A stretch of 64,000 nt of DNA from an uncultured Bacteroidales bacterium. GTDB taxonomy: Bacteria; Bacteroidota; Bacteroidia; Bacteroidales; F082. A model generated the notes under the pieces. It did no database searches, was not told where the DNA came from, and saw nothing but the letters and a program-made list of their open reading frames with translations. Shown piece after piece: positions 54,023-62,352 of this stretch (its first letter is position 1; each line of letters starts with the position of its first letter). Location: positions 1 to 64,000 of the forward strand of contig CALCYT010000047.1 of NCBI GenBank assembly GCA_937906455.1, read 5' to 3'. The position numbers and the translations under genes are program-made.

Positions 54023-54616
54023 TTAATGTGCTGACCACGCCGAAGTGCTGAGAAACTCCACAAGTTGCTGAACCGCCCGCCCTCTGTGGGATATCTTGTT
54101 TTTTATTTCCATCGGCATCTCCGCGAAGGTCTCATCATAACCCTCAGGCTGGAAGACGGGGTCGTAACCAAAGCCTCCTTCACCATGCTCGTCCTCGAGA
54201 ATCCTCCCGTTGACGATGCCTTCAAAGAAATATTGCTCGCCATTGAGATTCAAGGCTATAACGGTTCTGAAACGCGCTCTTCTGTTCGTCTCGCCCCTCA
54301 TGGCATCAAGCAATTTCACCACATTGTCGTGATAAGAACAACCTTCACCGGCATATCTCGCAGAATAAACGCCGGGCGCGCCGTGTAATGCCTCCACTTC
54401 TAAACCGGTGTCGTCGGCAAAACAGTTCAAATGATAGTTGTTGGTCACAAAATCAGCCTTGATTTTGGCGTTACCCTGCAGATTATCAGCATCTTCCACA
54501 ATCTCTTCATGACAACCGATGTCATGCAATCCTACAACATCCCACCCTTTTAGGATATTTCTAATCTCCTCTAATTTATTTTCATTATGTGTGGCAAATA
54601 CAATATTTTCTTTCAT
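54023..54616 (-). CDS. rdgB: RdgB/HAM1 non-canonical purine NTP pyrophosphatase
   Basis: Removes dITP and XTP from the nucleotide pool. 197 residues: VFATHNENKLEEIRNIL at the N-terminus, FADDTGLEVEALHGAPGVYSARYAG (key residues DDTG and YSARYAG) and EGGFGYDPVFQPEGYDETFAEM. Downstream of ung; the gap between them is filled with AACTTTAA-type heptads ending just before its ATG. Confidence 0.95.
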   Translation of the reverse strand: MKENIVFATHNENKLEEIRNILKGWDVVGLHDIGCHEEIVEDADNLQGNAKIKADFVTNNYHLNCFADDTGLEVEALHGAPGVYSARYAGEGCSYHDNVVKLLDAMRGETNRRARFRTVIALNLNGEQYFFEGIVNGRILEDEHGEGGFGYDPVFQPEGYDETFAEMPMEIKNKISHRGRAVQQLVEFLSTSAWSAH

Positions 54617-54654
54617 CTCGCTAACTTTAAACTTTAAACTCTAAACTCTAAACA
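54617..54654 (-). repeat. Heptad spacer between ung and rdgB
   Basis: On the minus strand TTTAGAG, TTTAGAG, TTTAAAG, TTTAAAG, TTAGCGAG leads to the rdgB ATG: four 7-base units in register. Confidence 0.65.
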
Positions 54655-55334
54655 ATGACATCCCATTTTATCGGTTCAATACCATTATTAATAAGGTATT
54701 CATTTGTCTTTGAGAAATGCCTGCATCCGAAAAATCCGCGGCTTGCCGAGAGTGGGGAAGGATGTACTGTCTTCAAAATGAGGTGTTTGCTGTGGTCAAT
54801 GAGATTTTCTTTCGCGATGGCGTAGTTGCCCCAAAGCAGGAACACTATATGCTCTTTTTTTTCAGACAAAGCTCGAATGGCTGCGTCGGTGAACTGCTGC
54901 CATCCGATGCGTGCGTGCGATGCTGCACTATTGGCTCTCACTGTCAGAGAGGCGTTTAACAGAAGGACGCCCTCATCAGCCCATTTCTCGAGATTACCGT
55001 TGCGCGGAATAGGCATCCCTATGTCGTTATGCAGCTCCTTGAAGATGTTTTGCAGACTTGGCGGAGGCTGTATCCCGTCAGGAACGGAAAACGCCAAACC
55101 ATGCGCCTGCCCGACATTATGATATGGATCCTGCCCTAATATCACAACCTTCACCTTGTCGAATGGCGTGCGATTAAACGCGTTGAATATCAGTGGAGCC
55201 GGCGGATATACGACATATTTGCGCTTTTCTTCTATTAAAATCGTCTTGATGCCAACAAAATATGATGACTCAAACTCGTTTTTTAAAGCCTCATACCAGC
55301 CGTTTTCTATGTCCGGATGCTTAATTTCAACCAT
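54648..55334 (-). CDS. ung: Uracil-DNA glycosylase
   Basis: Removes uracil from DNA. 228 residues from the ATG at 55334. The water-activating loop is VVILGQDPYHNVGQAHGLAFS, and the DNA-intercalation loop is HPSPLSASRGFFGCRHFS. An upstream in-frame start at 55364 is excluded because it overlaps the -7 box at 55362-55369. Confidence 0.95.
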   Translation of the reverse strand: MVEIKHPDIENGWYEALKNEFESSYFVGIKTILIEEKRKYVVYPPAPLIFNAFNRTPFDKVKVVILGQDPYHNVGQAHGLAFSVPDGIQPPPSLQNIFKELHNDIGMPIPRNGNLEKWADEGVLLLNASLTVRANSAASHARIGWQQFTDAAIRALSEKKEHIVFLLWGNYAIAKENLIDHSKHLILKTVHPSPLSASRGFFGCRHFSKTNEYLINNGIEPIKWDVIV

Positions 55335-55361
55335 AGTAAAAAAAATTATTGAAAAAGTGTA

Positions 55362-55369
55362 CAAAATTA
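55362..55369 (-). promoter_or_regulatory. ung -7 box
   Basis: TAATTTTG on the minus strand. Predicted transcription start is about 20 bases before the ung ATG. It lies almost back to back with the box TTATTTTG (55382-55389, plus strand) for the small lipoprotein. Confidence 0.65.
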
Positions 55370-55415
55370 AAAAAAAATTCGTTATTTTGCAGAGCGAAAT
55401 TTAAATAATTGCGAT

Positions 55416-55544
55416 ATGAAAAAATTAGCGGTGTTTTTAGTGGTCGTATTCACTTTGGGAGTGTTGTTGTCAGCTTGTAGTCAGACGAAAACATGTCCGG
55501 CTTATGGAGAATATAGACAGTATCAAAAAGAAAGTATGTATTGA
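55416..55544 (+). CDS. 42-residue small lipoprotein
   Basis: A very short but convincing gene: MKKLAVFLVVVFTLGVLLSA is a lipoprotein leader with lipobox LLSAC, giving a mature peptide of only 22 residues (CSQTKTCPAYGEYRQYQKE plus three more). The CPAYG motif recurs in tiny lipoproteins of Bacteroidota as far as I recall. It has a -7-like box at 55382-55389 and its own terminator at 55570-55602. Function unknown. Confidence 0.82.
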   Translation: MKKLAVFLVVVFTLGVLLSACSQTKTCPAYGEYRQYQKESMY

Positions 55545-55568
55545 TTTTTGAAATTTTTTCCAGACATT

Positions 55569-55602
55569 AAAAAAAAGGCTCCCTTTTGGGGAGCCTTTTT
55601 TC
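55569..55602. terminator. Bidirectional terminator
   Basis: AAAAAGGCTCCC and GGGGAGCCTTTTTT form a strong stem with a short TTTT loop. With A-runs on the left and T-runs on the right it serves the small lipoprotein (plus) and the Asp-box gene (minus). Confidence 0.9.
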
Positions 55603-55616
55603 GATTTTACCGTTTT

Positions 55617-58600
55617 TTAGTACACCAAGAATTTTGCCGACTCTGTCTTCTCACCGACGTAAACGCGGATGATGTAAGAGCCTTTTGGCATATCTTTAGT
55701 GTCAACATTCAGTGTGTGCGTGCCCTCATTGAAGTTGCCAAGATTTACAGCCTCAATGGTGCGTCCTGAAAGGTCATAAATCACATAACTCACTGTTGTG
55801 TTGCTCTCAACGTTGATGTCGAACTGAGCAAAGTCTCTGACAGGGTTAGGATAGATGTTGAGTTGCTCGACTTCTGTTGTCGTCGCTGTCGGGTCGTCAT
55901 CGCCATTGTTCGGATCTGTTACAATAGCGTATGAATCACATTTGACGATACCTACACCGTATGTGGCGGCGTAAATCATGCCTTCATTCTCGATGCCGGG
56001 ATAATATACATAGGTGGCAGCACCCATCTCATCATAAAGGACATCGACTTTTGTGGGATGATTCTCCATTATAGCCTGTTTGATGTCCAACACAGGGCAA
56101 TTCAAATTACCTGATTTCTCCCATGTCGAGCCGTTGTCAGATGTGTAGATGCCATGTTCTGTTCCAATGACGTATGTCCCGTTCTCTTTCTCGATGATGC
56201 TTGAATACACAGGGAACAAGCTGAAGTTGGCAGCTGTGAATGATGTGCCGCCATTCGTTGACACATAAACATATTCACTGTTGTCGTAGTTGCCCAACGT
56301 GACGAGAATCTCGTTGATGTCATTCGGATTAATCGCGATGCTTGTGATGGCGCGACCGGCGAATTCATCGATGCTTAGGTCGAACATCTCCACGCATGGA
56401 TTCAATGTGTCCTCAAGGCTTGCTTGTTCTGAAGCAAAGACATCATCGATATGGGTGAATTTATACAACGTGCCATCGGTCGTTCCCATGAGTACTGTCG
56501 AACCGTCAGAACTGATGGTAAGTGCTGTCGGCAGTCCTTCAAAGTCGCTCGTGATGAGGAACCAGTCGGTGGTCTTGTCGAAAATCAGAGCGTCTCTTGT
56601 CATATAGATGCCTGATTCAACGGCGCAAACGTATGTCGTTTTGAGCGGATCGTGAAGTCCTGGAATGGTGTCGCCGGCAATCCACATGTATCCGCCATCA
56701 GGATCAACGTGATTCGCATCATGCGGTGGCTCGGGAAGGACATAGTCGATAGGATAGCCGCTCTGTGCACTATAATAATAATAGGTGTCACCGGCTTTGG
56801 CTTCTCTTTTGATTACAAGATTCAAAGTGTCGAAATCAGTGTCGTATGTAATCGGCACATCATGTAACACGTTTGATATATACAACAATGTGTCATCAAC
56901 CTGCCAGAAGGTGTCATCCAATTCCCAGTAGCTGTAGAAATACATGCCTGAAGGACTGTAGAACGCACCATCCTGGACCCATAATGTGTCAGAGATTTCA
57001 TAGGTTTCACCCTCATGCACGATGATGGTCTGCACAGGGACGTGTATTGTGTCAAGGAGGTCGTGGATGCTTATAGAGGTGTGCTCATCGTTGTATGTCT
57101 CGTAGAACACGAATGGTGTTCTGAATGCGTTTTCGTTAGTGACGATAGGACCGCTCTCGCCCTCAAAGTTCTGGTCATAGTCTTCACCGGCCGTCTGTGA
57201 TCTGTAAATAGGTGTTGACAAAGAACCTGTCGCTGACACGAAATAGATGTCCGGGTCGATGGTTGATATGGCGCATGGACCGCCGGCATAATCTAAAGTG
57301 TATAATGCCGAGACATACAAGTTGTTTGTGACGTGCGGGAACACTCCATAACCTGTTGTGGCGTTGTTCAACATATCATCATCAGCTATCATGATGGTTC
57401 CATGGTCAAGGCTGCCGGCGAGGAACGCTGCTGTTCCGCCAATGCCCACATTGGTCATGCGCGTCACGGATGTGTGTACGTCATCAGTGATGTAATAACG
57501 GTTGCATCCGGTGAAGCTGTATGGCAAATACAGGTTGCTGCCTGTGTAAGTTCCTTTATACACTCCGCCATTGGTTCCGATGAAGAACACATTCGGGTTT
57601 GACGGGTTGAATAACATGTTTTGTATGCCCTCATGCACATAGGTTGCCGTGACAGAAGTCCCCAAAGGATTCGATATCATGGTCGGCTTATAGCTGTTGA
57701 CACCTTGCCCTGTCTTGTCTTCGAGCGACCACAATGATGATGAACCCGCGAAAACTCTTCTCGGATTGGTCGGATGTACGGTCATGTACCCGTCATGTGT
57801 TGCCGTTGATTCGAAGATTTCGTACAAACTTGTGCTTGCCAAGGCCATGCCCCACGTGTTGCCGCCATCAGCGGTGAAATAGATGTTGCCTGTAGAAGTG
57901 CCGTCCTCCAGATATGCGATGTACATATAGTTGGCGTCAGATTGCGACATGGCGATGATTTTCGGATAATCGTTTGCTTCGATTGCATCGGTGACATTGG
58001 TGAATGCTCCGCCGTTCTTCGACAGATAAACATTGGCGTCGTCGGCTGCGAGGATGTCGCCATTGCCATTGGTCTTGATGCTTCTGAAGTAGCCGGCTTG
58101 CACGTTGTTCCAGCTCTCACCATTGTCGGCACTCACCATGAGTCCGCCTGCTGTCGCGGCGTAGATCTTGTTGTTGGCGACCGCGAGGTCATTGACAAAG
58201 CTCCAGCCGTTGTTAGCCGTTGGTGTTGTCGATGCAAGCTGCTCCAGTGTCGTTGAGCCTGAAGCCAATTTGTAGATGCCGTTACCAACGAAACTCGTAG
58301 CATAGCCTATTTCTGACATCCCGTTGAGCGTCTCGGCGTCACGACCGTCACCGGTGCCGACAAAAATGTCGCCGTTGGCGGTTTTAGCCATGCAGCTTAT
58401 CGGAAGGTTGAGGTCGGTCACTCTTCCGAATGTGATGCCGCCGTTGGTTGACTTGAAGATGTCTCCACCCATTGTTCCAATCAAGATGGAGCCGTCGGTG
58501 TCGTAAAGCATGGCTCTTGTCATGCCACCGTAGTTGTCAGGACCGGCAAACACCCAGTCCATGCCTCCGTCTTTTGAGCTTTTTTGAGCGGCTTTCTGAC

Positions 58601-58799
58601 CGGCCAATAATGATGCCGGGTCAATCAAACCGGTCTCCTGATTTGCGCGAATGCTCTTCATAAATGAAGAAAATGTTGCTTTTGAAACAGTCCTCGGGGT
58701 GTATTTTCCCTGATTCCCTGCAGCGTTAGCTACTAAACTTGCTTGAGCTAACACAATGGTTATCAAAAGCATACTTAACGGTAAAAATCTTTTTTTCAT
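55617..58799 (-). CDS. Large Asp-box propeller protein with T9SS sorting domain
   Basis: A 1060-residue exported protein, started at the ATG 58799 where a signal peptide begins (MKKRFLPLSML...NAAG); an ATG at 58817 is possible. The body has repeated Asp-box lines of BNR/sortilin-type beta-propellers: STNGGITFGRV, SADNGESWNNV, SKNGGAFTNV, TADGGNTWGMA, STNGGTSFTAA and SDNGSTWEKSG. A middle section (~480-740) of acidic, Tyr-rich strands interrupts the propeller. The C-terminal ~80 residues are a T9SS type A sorting domain (LNIYPNPVRDFAQFDINVE, PKGSYIIRVYVGEKTES). No sialidase RIP motif was seen. Surface binding function inferred. Confidence 0.88.
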   Translation of the reverse strand: MKKRFLPLSMLLITIVLAQASLVANAAGNQGKYTPRTVSKATFSSFMKSIRANQETGLIDPASLLAGQKAAQKSSKDGGMDWVFAGPDNYGGMTRAMLYDTDGSILIGTMGGDIFKSTNGGITFGRVTDLNLPISCMAKTANGDIFVGTGDGRDAETLNGMSEIGYATSFVGNGIYKLASGSTTLEQLASTTPTANNGWSFVNDLAVANNKIYAATAGGLMVSADNGESWNNVQAGYFRSIKTNGNGDILAADDANVYLSKNGGAFTNVTDAIEANDYPKIIAMSQSDANYMYIAYLEDGTSTGNIYFTADGGNTWGMALASTSLYEIFESTATHDGYMTVHPTNPRRVFAGSSSLWSLEDKTGQGVNSYKPTMISNPLGTSVTATYVHEGIQNMLFNPSNPNVFFIGTNGGVYKGTYTGSNLYLPYSFTGCNRYYITDDVHTSVTRMTNVGIGGTAAFLAGSLDHGTIMIADDDMLNNATTGYGVFPHVTNNLYVSALYTLDYAGGPCAISTIDPDIYFVSATGSLSTPIYRSQTAGEDYDQNFEGESGPIVTNENAFRTPFVFYETYNDEHTSISIHDLLDTIHVPVQTIIVHEGETYEISDTLWVQDGAFYSPSGMYFYSYWELDDTFWQVDDTLLYISNVLHDVPITYDTDFDTLNLVIKREAKAGDTYYYYSAQSGYPIDYVLPEPPHDANHVDPDGGYMWIAGDTIPGLHDPLKTTYVCAVESGIYMTRDALIFDKTTDWFLITSDFEGLPTALTISSDGSTVLMGTTDGTLYKFTHIDDVFASEQASLEDTLNPCVEMFDLSIDEFAGRAITSIAINPNDINEILVTLGNYDNSEYVYVSTNGGTSFTAANFSLFPVYSSIIEKENGTYVIGTEHGIYTSDNGSTWEKSGNLNCPVLDIKQAIMENHPTKVDVLYDEMGAATYVYYPGIENEGMIYAATYGVGIVKCDSYAIVTDPNNGDDDPTATTTEVEQLNIYPNPVRDFAQFDINVESNTTVSYVIYDLSGRTIEAVNLGNFNEGTHTLNVDTKDMPKGSYIIRVYVGEKTESAKFLVY

Positions 58800-58852
58800 A
58801 TCACGTAATTTAGACATTAATTTCAATATGTGTATGCACCATTTTTAGGGTT

Positions 58853-58860
58853 CAAAAATA
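58853..58860 (-). promoter_or_regulatory. -7 box of the Asp-box gene
   Basis: TATTTTTG on the minus strand. Predicted transcription start near 58846 gives a ~47-base leader to the ATG at 58799. Confidence 0.6.
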
Positions 58861-58887
58861 CAACATTTTTTTGAACTACACAAAATA

Positions 58888-58923
58888 TTTTAGGAAAAAA
58901 TTAAAATATTTTTTCTCCTAAAA
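58888..58923 (-). terminator. Possible bat operon terminator
   Basis: TTTTAGG and CCTAAAA with adjoining A/T tracts form a near-perfect stem, about 40 bases past the batE stop. Weak but well placed. Confidence 0.45.
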
Positions 58924-58964
58924 CACTAAACCACACATTATCAAAGGGAAAGACCGTAAAAAAA

Positions 58965-59723
58965 CTAAAATTTTATTGATGACGACGACGGCATCCATCC
59001 CACACTTCCGTCGGCAATCCTTATCTTATCCCAATTGTCAACTTTGTCCAAAATCTCCACTTTCGTGCCTTCATGCAGCACAAAGAGGTCCACGCCTGAT
59101 GACGATGGCGAGCTTTTCACTGTGATGGTAGGCGTCATCACAATGGCTTCGTCATGATTCTCAAGATATTGCTTCTTCTGATAGGCGAAAATGACACTGC
59201 AAACGCACATCAACAGCAGCAGAAGGGTGGTGAAAAACGTCGTTTTCTTCAGCCCGACGGAACGGGTTGTGAGATAAAAGAACACCGAGACAAGAAGAAA
59301 GGCGAAAAACACCAGCGATATCGTCGCCCAACCGTTTGCCGAGAGGCTGTTGCCAATGTTTCTCCACCATCGTTTCATGAAAAACTCCGGCAACGGCTCA
59401 ATCTTGTCGGTGATGAGAGCGTTGGCTATCGCCAGATTCTGCCTCACTTCTTCGTCGGTAGGGTCGATTTTTAACGCATTTTCATAATACAGAATCGCCA
59501 TCGGATAGTTCCTTAACTTAAAATAGGTGTTTCCTATATTATATAATAAAGGTGACGACACAAAACCTTCGTCGAGTATGCGCTCGTATATAACTAAAGC
59601 AGTGTCATATCTGCTTTCATTGTAATAATAATTGGCCGACGCAAATTCTTGATTTTGAACCACTTGAGCATTCAAGCCAAGCATAATCGCCATCAAAACA
59701 ATCAAACAATATACCCTTTTCAT
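58965..59723 (-). CDS. batE: BatE, TPR/SH3 protein
   Basis: Last gene of the bat (aerotolerance) operon. 252 residues: signal peptide, two TPR-like units (YNESRYDTALVIYERIL, LLYNIGNTYFKLRNYPMAILYYENALKID), two transmembrane helices (~137-157 and ~165-185) and a C-terminal bacterial SH3 domain (~198-250, VKSSPSSSGVDLFVLHEGTK, WMPSSSS). It follows batD by 34 bases that hold AACTTTCAACTTTAA heptads. Confidence 0.9.
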   Translation of the reverse strand: MKRVYCLIVLMAIMLGLNAQVVQNQEFASANYYYNESRYDTALVIYERILDEGFVSSPLLYNIGNTYFKLRNYPMAILYYENALKIDPTDEEVRQNLAIANALITDKIEPLPEFFMKRWWRNIGNSLSANGWATISLVFFAFLLVSVFFYLTTRSVGLKKTTFFTTLLLLLMCVCSVIFAYQKKQYLENHDEAIVMTPTITVKSSPSSSGVDLFVLHEGTKVEILDKVDNWDKIRIADGSVGWMPSSSSIKF

Positions 59724-59757
59724 ATCTCTAAACTTTCAACTTTAAACTTTCAACTTT
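59724..59757 (-). repeat. Heptad spacer before batE
   Basis: On the minus strand AAAGTTGAAAGTTTAAAG and further near-copies of AAGTTGA/AAGTTTA run up to the batE ATG. Confidence 0.6.
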
Positions 59758-61584
59758 TCAGCTTAGGTTTCTCTCTGCCTTCGCTATAACATCCACGCCT
59801 TTTTGATACAAATCATCCATTTTCTTTTCGGGGTCACCCGGGGCAAACCTCGCGAATTCACAGTTGTTCAACAATTCAATAAATTGATTTACAATATCTT
59901 CCGGAACATTCTTGTTCAGCATCATCTCTTGCACGGTATCCATCGACAGCTGCGAGAGCGAGATGTTTAGCTTGTCGGATATATATCCCCACAAGGCCTG
60001 GGAGAACTCCTCATAGAAATGATTCTGATCTTTGATTTTGAGGTAACTGTAGGCGTTATGCAGTCGTTTTTGAGCTATTTTCGTCGCCTTTTTGTTTCTC
60101 ACTAACACTTGGTTTTGGTTGAATTTGTGGATTCTTCTGTATGAGATGAACGCTATGGCAAATATCACCGTCAAAGCGGCTAAGATAATGAAATACATTG
60201 GCGAAGCGAACAACAATACTCCTTGTTTCTTGAGTTTTCCTGCTGTCATGATATGGCGGATGTCGCTACCCACCACTTTGATGGCCTCTTGTCCGCCGGC
60301 ATAAATGATGCCGCCACCGCCCTCGTTGCTGCTTCTCTCAACTTTCAGGTGATATGTCTCCGATTCCAATGTCACGTATTTGTTTTTCGCAGGATCGAAA
60401 TACGAGAATTTTGTCGGTTTCAGGTCGAAATCTCCCGAAACCCTTGGTATCACTACATATTCAGCCTTTTTGCTGCCGCTGATGCCGTAAGCGTTGCTCT
60501 TGGTGTTTGTGGTGATTTTGGGGTCATAGACCTCGAAATCGGGAGGGAAGACAGGTCGTGGAATGTCCAAAAGCTCGATATTGCCTTTGCCTGATACCGT
60601 GAACGTTATGGTGAAGGCGTCATTCGACTTCATCTCGGTCTTGTCGATTTTCGAGGTGAAGGTGAATTGTCCGACAGCGCCTTTGAAGCTCTCCGGCTTG
60701 TCTTTCGCCGGCACTTGTCTCACCTCAATATCAATGGGTTGTGACACTAATTCTTTCTTGACGTTGGTGTATGACGTCCCCATGATGTCGCCAAAGAAGC
60801 TCTCAAACGGGTCGTAGCCGCGTTGCTGCTGTTTTTTCTCCGTCCTGATTTGTGCCATACAGCTGATGCTGAGCGGATCTATTGTTAAAGTGCCTGGTTT
60901 TTGTGGTATCAGCACTATTTCCTGCACCGTGGCGACATGATATTCCTGTTCGTTTCGCACTATCGATGACTGTTGCATCACGCCGTTGTGGTCGGTTATG
61001 TCCTTGGTCCAGAAGCCTGAGTAGGAGGGGGCTTTCGAAATGGAGAGGTTAGAAATTGGGAGGGTGTAGTATATTTTGTATGTCAGAGTTATCTGCTCTC
61101 CCACGAATGCCGTTTTCTTGCTTGGCGCGGCTTCGAGGAAGACATCTTTCACGGTGCCGCCCGACGCTGTCTGGCTGCTGCTTTTGCCTGTGACGACACT
61201 GTTGTCTTTCAAGACCTCTATCTCAAAAGAATTACTCTTGACTTTTTGTTTTTTTACCGTTATGGTGGCTGCCGGGATGGTGAATTTGCCTTCTTTTATC
61301 GCTCTCAGATAAAAAGAATAGGTATTTGTGTTGGTTTTTGTCACCGAGCCGTTCACAATCTGCACGCTTGAACTTGACGATGAGAAGGGTCCTCCGATTA
61401 TCTCGAAATTGTTGAAGTTAGGGGCCTCGAAGTTCTTTCCCTCGCCATTCAGCTCATACGACACCTGAAACTGCTCTCCTACAACCACCTGCTTCTTGCA
61501 GATGACCTTGAAACTCACGTCATCTTGTGCCTTCAAGCTGAAGGCCGTCAGCAAACACAAAATAGTCAAACAAATATTCTTCAT
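59758..61584 (-). CDS. batD: BatD, oxygen-tolerance protein
   Basis: A 608-residue exported protein: signal peptide (1-19), two to three Ig-like beta domains (VSFKVICKKQVVVGEQFQVSYELNGEGKNFE seen in part as VVGEQFQVSY; SGKGNIELLDIPRP), one transmembrane helix (~465-490, FIILAALTVIFAIAF) and a cytoplasmic helical tail. Length and layout match BatD. Part of the bat operon linked to oxidative or envelope stress survival in Bacteroidota. Confidence 0.92.
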   Translation of the reverse strand: MKNICLTILCLLTAFSLKAQDDVSFKVICKKQVVVGEQFQVSYELNGEGKNFEAPNFNNFEIIGGPFSSSSSSVQIVNGSVTKTNTNTYSFYLRAIKEGKFTIPAATITVKKQKVKSNSFEIEVLKDNSVVTGKSSSQTASGGTVKDVFLEAAPSKKTAFVGEQITLTYKIYYTLPISNLSISKAPSYSGFWTKDITDHNGVMQQSSIVRNEQEYHVATVQEIVLIPQKPGTLTIDPLSISCMAQIRTEKKQQQRGYDPFESFFGDIMGTSYTNVKKELVSQPIDIEVRQVPAKDKPESFKGAVGQFTFTSKIDKTEMKSNDAFTITFTVSGKGNIELLDIPRPVFPPDFEVYDPKITTNTKSNAYGISGSKKAEYVVIPRVSGDFDLKPTKFSYFDPAKNKYVTLESETYHLKVERSSNEGGGGIIYAGGQEAIKVVGSDIRHIMTAGKLKKQGVLLFASPMYFIILAALTVIFAIAFISYRRIHKFNQNQVLVRNKKATKIAQKRLHNAYSYLKIKDQNHFYEEFSQALWGYISDKLNISLSQLSMDTVQEMMLNKNVPEDIVNQFIELLNNCEFARFAPGDPEKKMDDLYQKGVDVIAKAERNLS

Positions 61585-61629
61585 CTCTATAACATATTAT
61601 CAAATTCTCATAAAGTTATAACAACATGC

Positions 61630-62352
61630 TCACCAGTCTTTCTGAATCTTCCTCTTTTGCATTTTGGCAGCCTTCGCCTCGTTCATCTTCTCCATAGTCT
61701 CTTTCTCTTGATTCTCAAGGGCTTGTAACATTCTCTCGGCATCTTCTTTCGACATCTGCTGCTCTTGTGCTTGTTGCTGTTGCTGTTGCTGCTCGTCCTG
61801 ATTCTGCTCTTGTTCCTGCTTGTCGTCCTTTTGCTGCTGTTGTTGCTGCTGGTCCTTCTTGTCCTCGTTGTCTTTATTGTCCTGTTTTTGCTGTTGATTC
61901 TGGTTTTGCTGCTGTTGCTGTTCTTGCAGAATCATTTTTTGGCGCGCGTATTCGAGGTTGTAGCGCGCGTCTTCGTCATTCGGATTGATTTTTAAGCTGT
62001 TTTTATATGCCTGGAAAGCTTCTGCGTATTTCTGTTGTTCCATGAGGCTGTTGCCGAGGTTGTAATAGGCGTTCGCCTCCATGTTTTTAGGTACGTTTCT
62101 GTCGGCTACGCTCTGGAAGCTTCTCGTCGCTTCGTCGTAGTTCTTCATATTGTAATAGGCGTCGCCGAGGTTGAACTGCGCTTTGTCGTTGTATTTTTTG
62201 TCAAGTGATTTTTTATAATCCTTGATTGACTCCGAATAGAATCCCTTCTTGAAATTCTTGTTGCCGGCGCGAATCTCCTTGGCCTGCGCATTGGCGTTGA
62301 CACAGACACTTGCGAGAAGCAGTAATATCCCTATTTTTCTAATTGTTTTCAT
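61630..62352 (-). CDS. batC: BatC, TPR protein with Gln-rich tail
   Basis: A 240-residue exported protein from the ATG at 62352: signal peptide (ending ANAQ), TPR repeats (about 25-140, AQFNLGDAYYNMKNYDEAT, ANAYYNLGNSLMEQQKYAEAFQAY), then a low-complexity region of ~60 residues dominated by Gln with Asp/Lys and a basic C-terminus. Its start overlaps the batB stop by 14 bases. The upstream TTG at 62364 is less likely. Confidence 0.9.
   Translation of the reverse strand: MKTIRKIGILLLLASVCVNANAQAKEIRAGNKNFKKGFYSESIKDYKKSLDKKYNDKAQFNLGDAYYNMKNYDEATRSFQSVADRNVPKNMEANAYYNLGNSLMEQQKYAEAFQAYKNSLKINPNDEDARYNLEYARQKMILQEQQQQQNQNQQQKQDNKDNEDKKDQQQQQQQKDDKQEQEQNQDEQQQQQQQAQEQQMSKEDAERMLQALENQEKETMEKMNEAKAAKMQKRKIQKDW

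Noticed and set aside
61765..61995. Poly-Leu open frame on the plus strand resembling membrane helices
   Set aside because: It is the complement of the Gln-rich tract of batC (CAG/CAA read as CTG/TTG).
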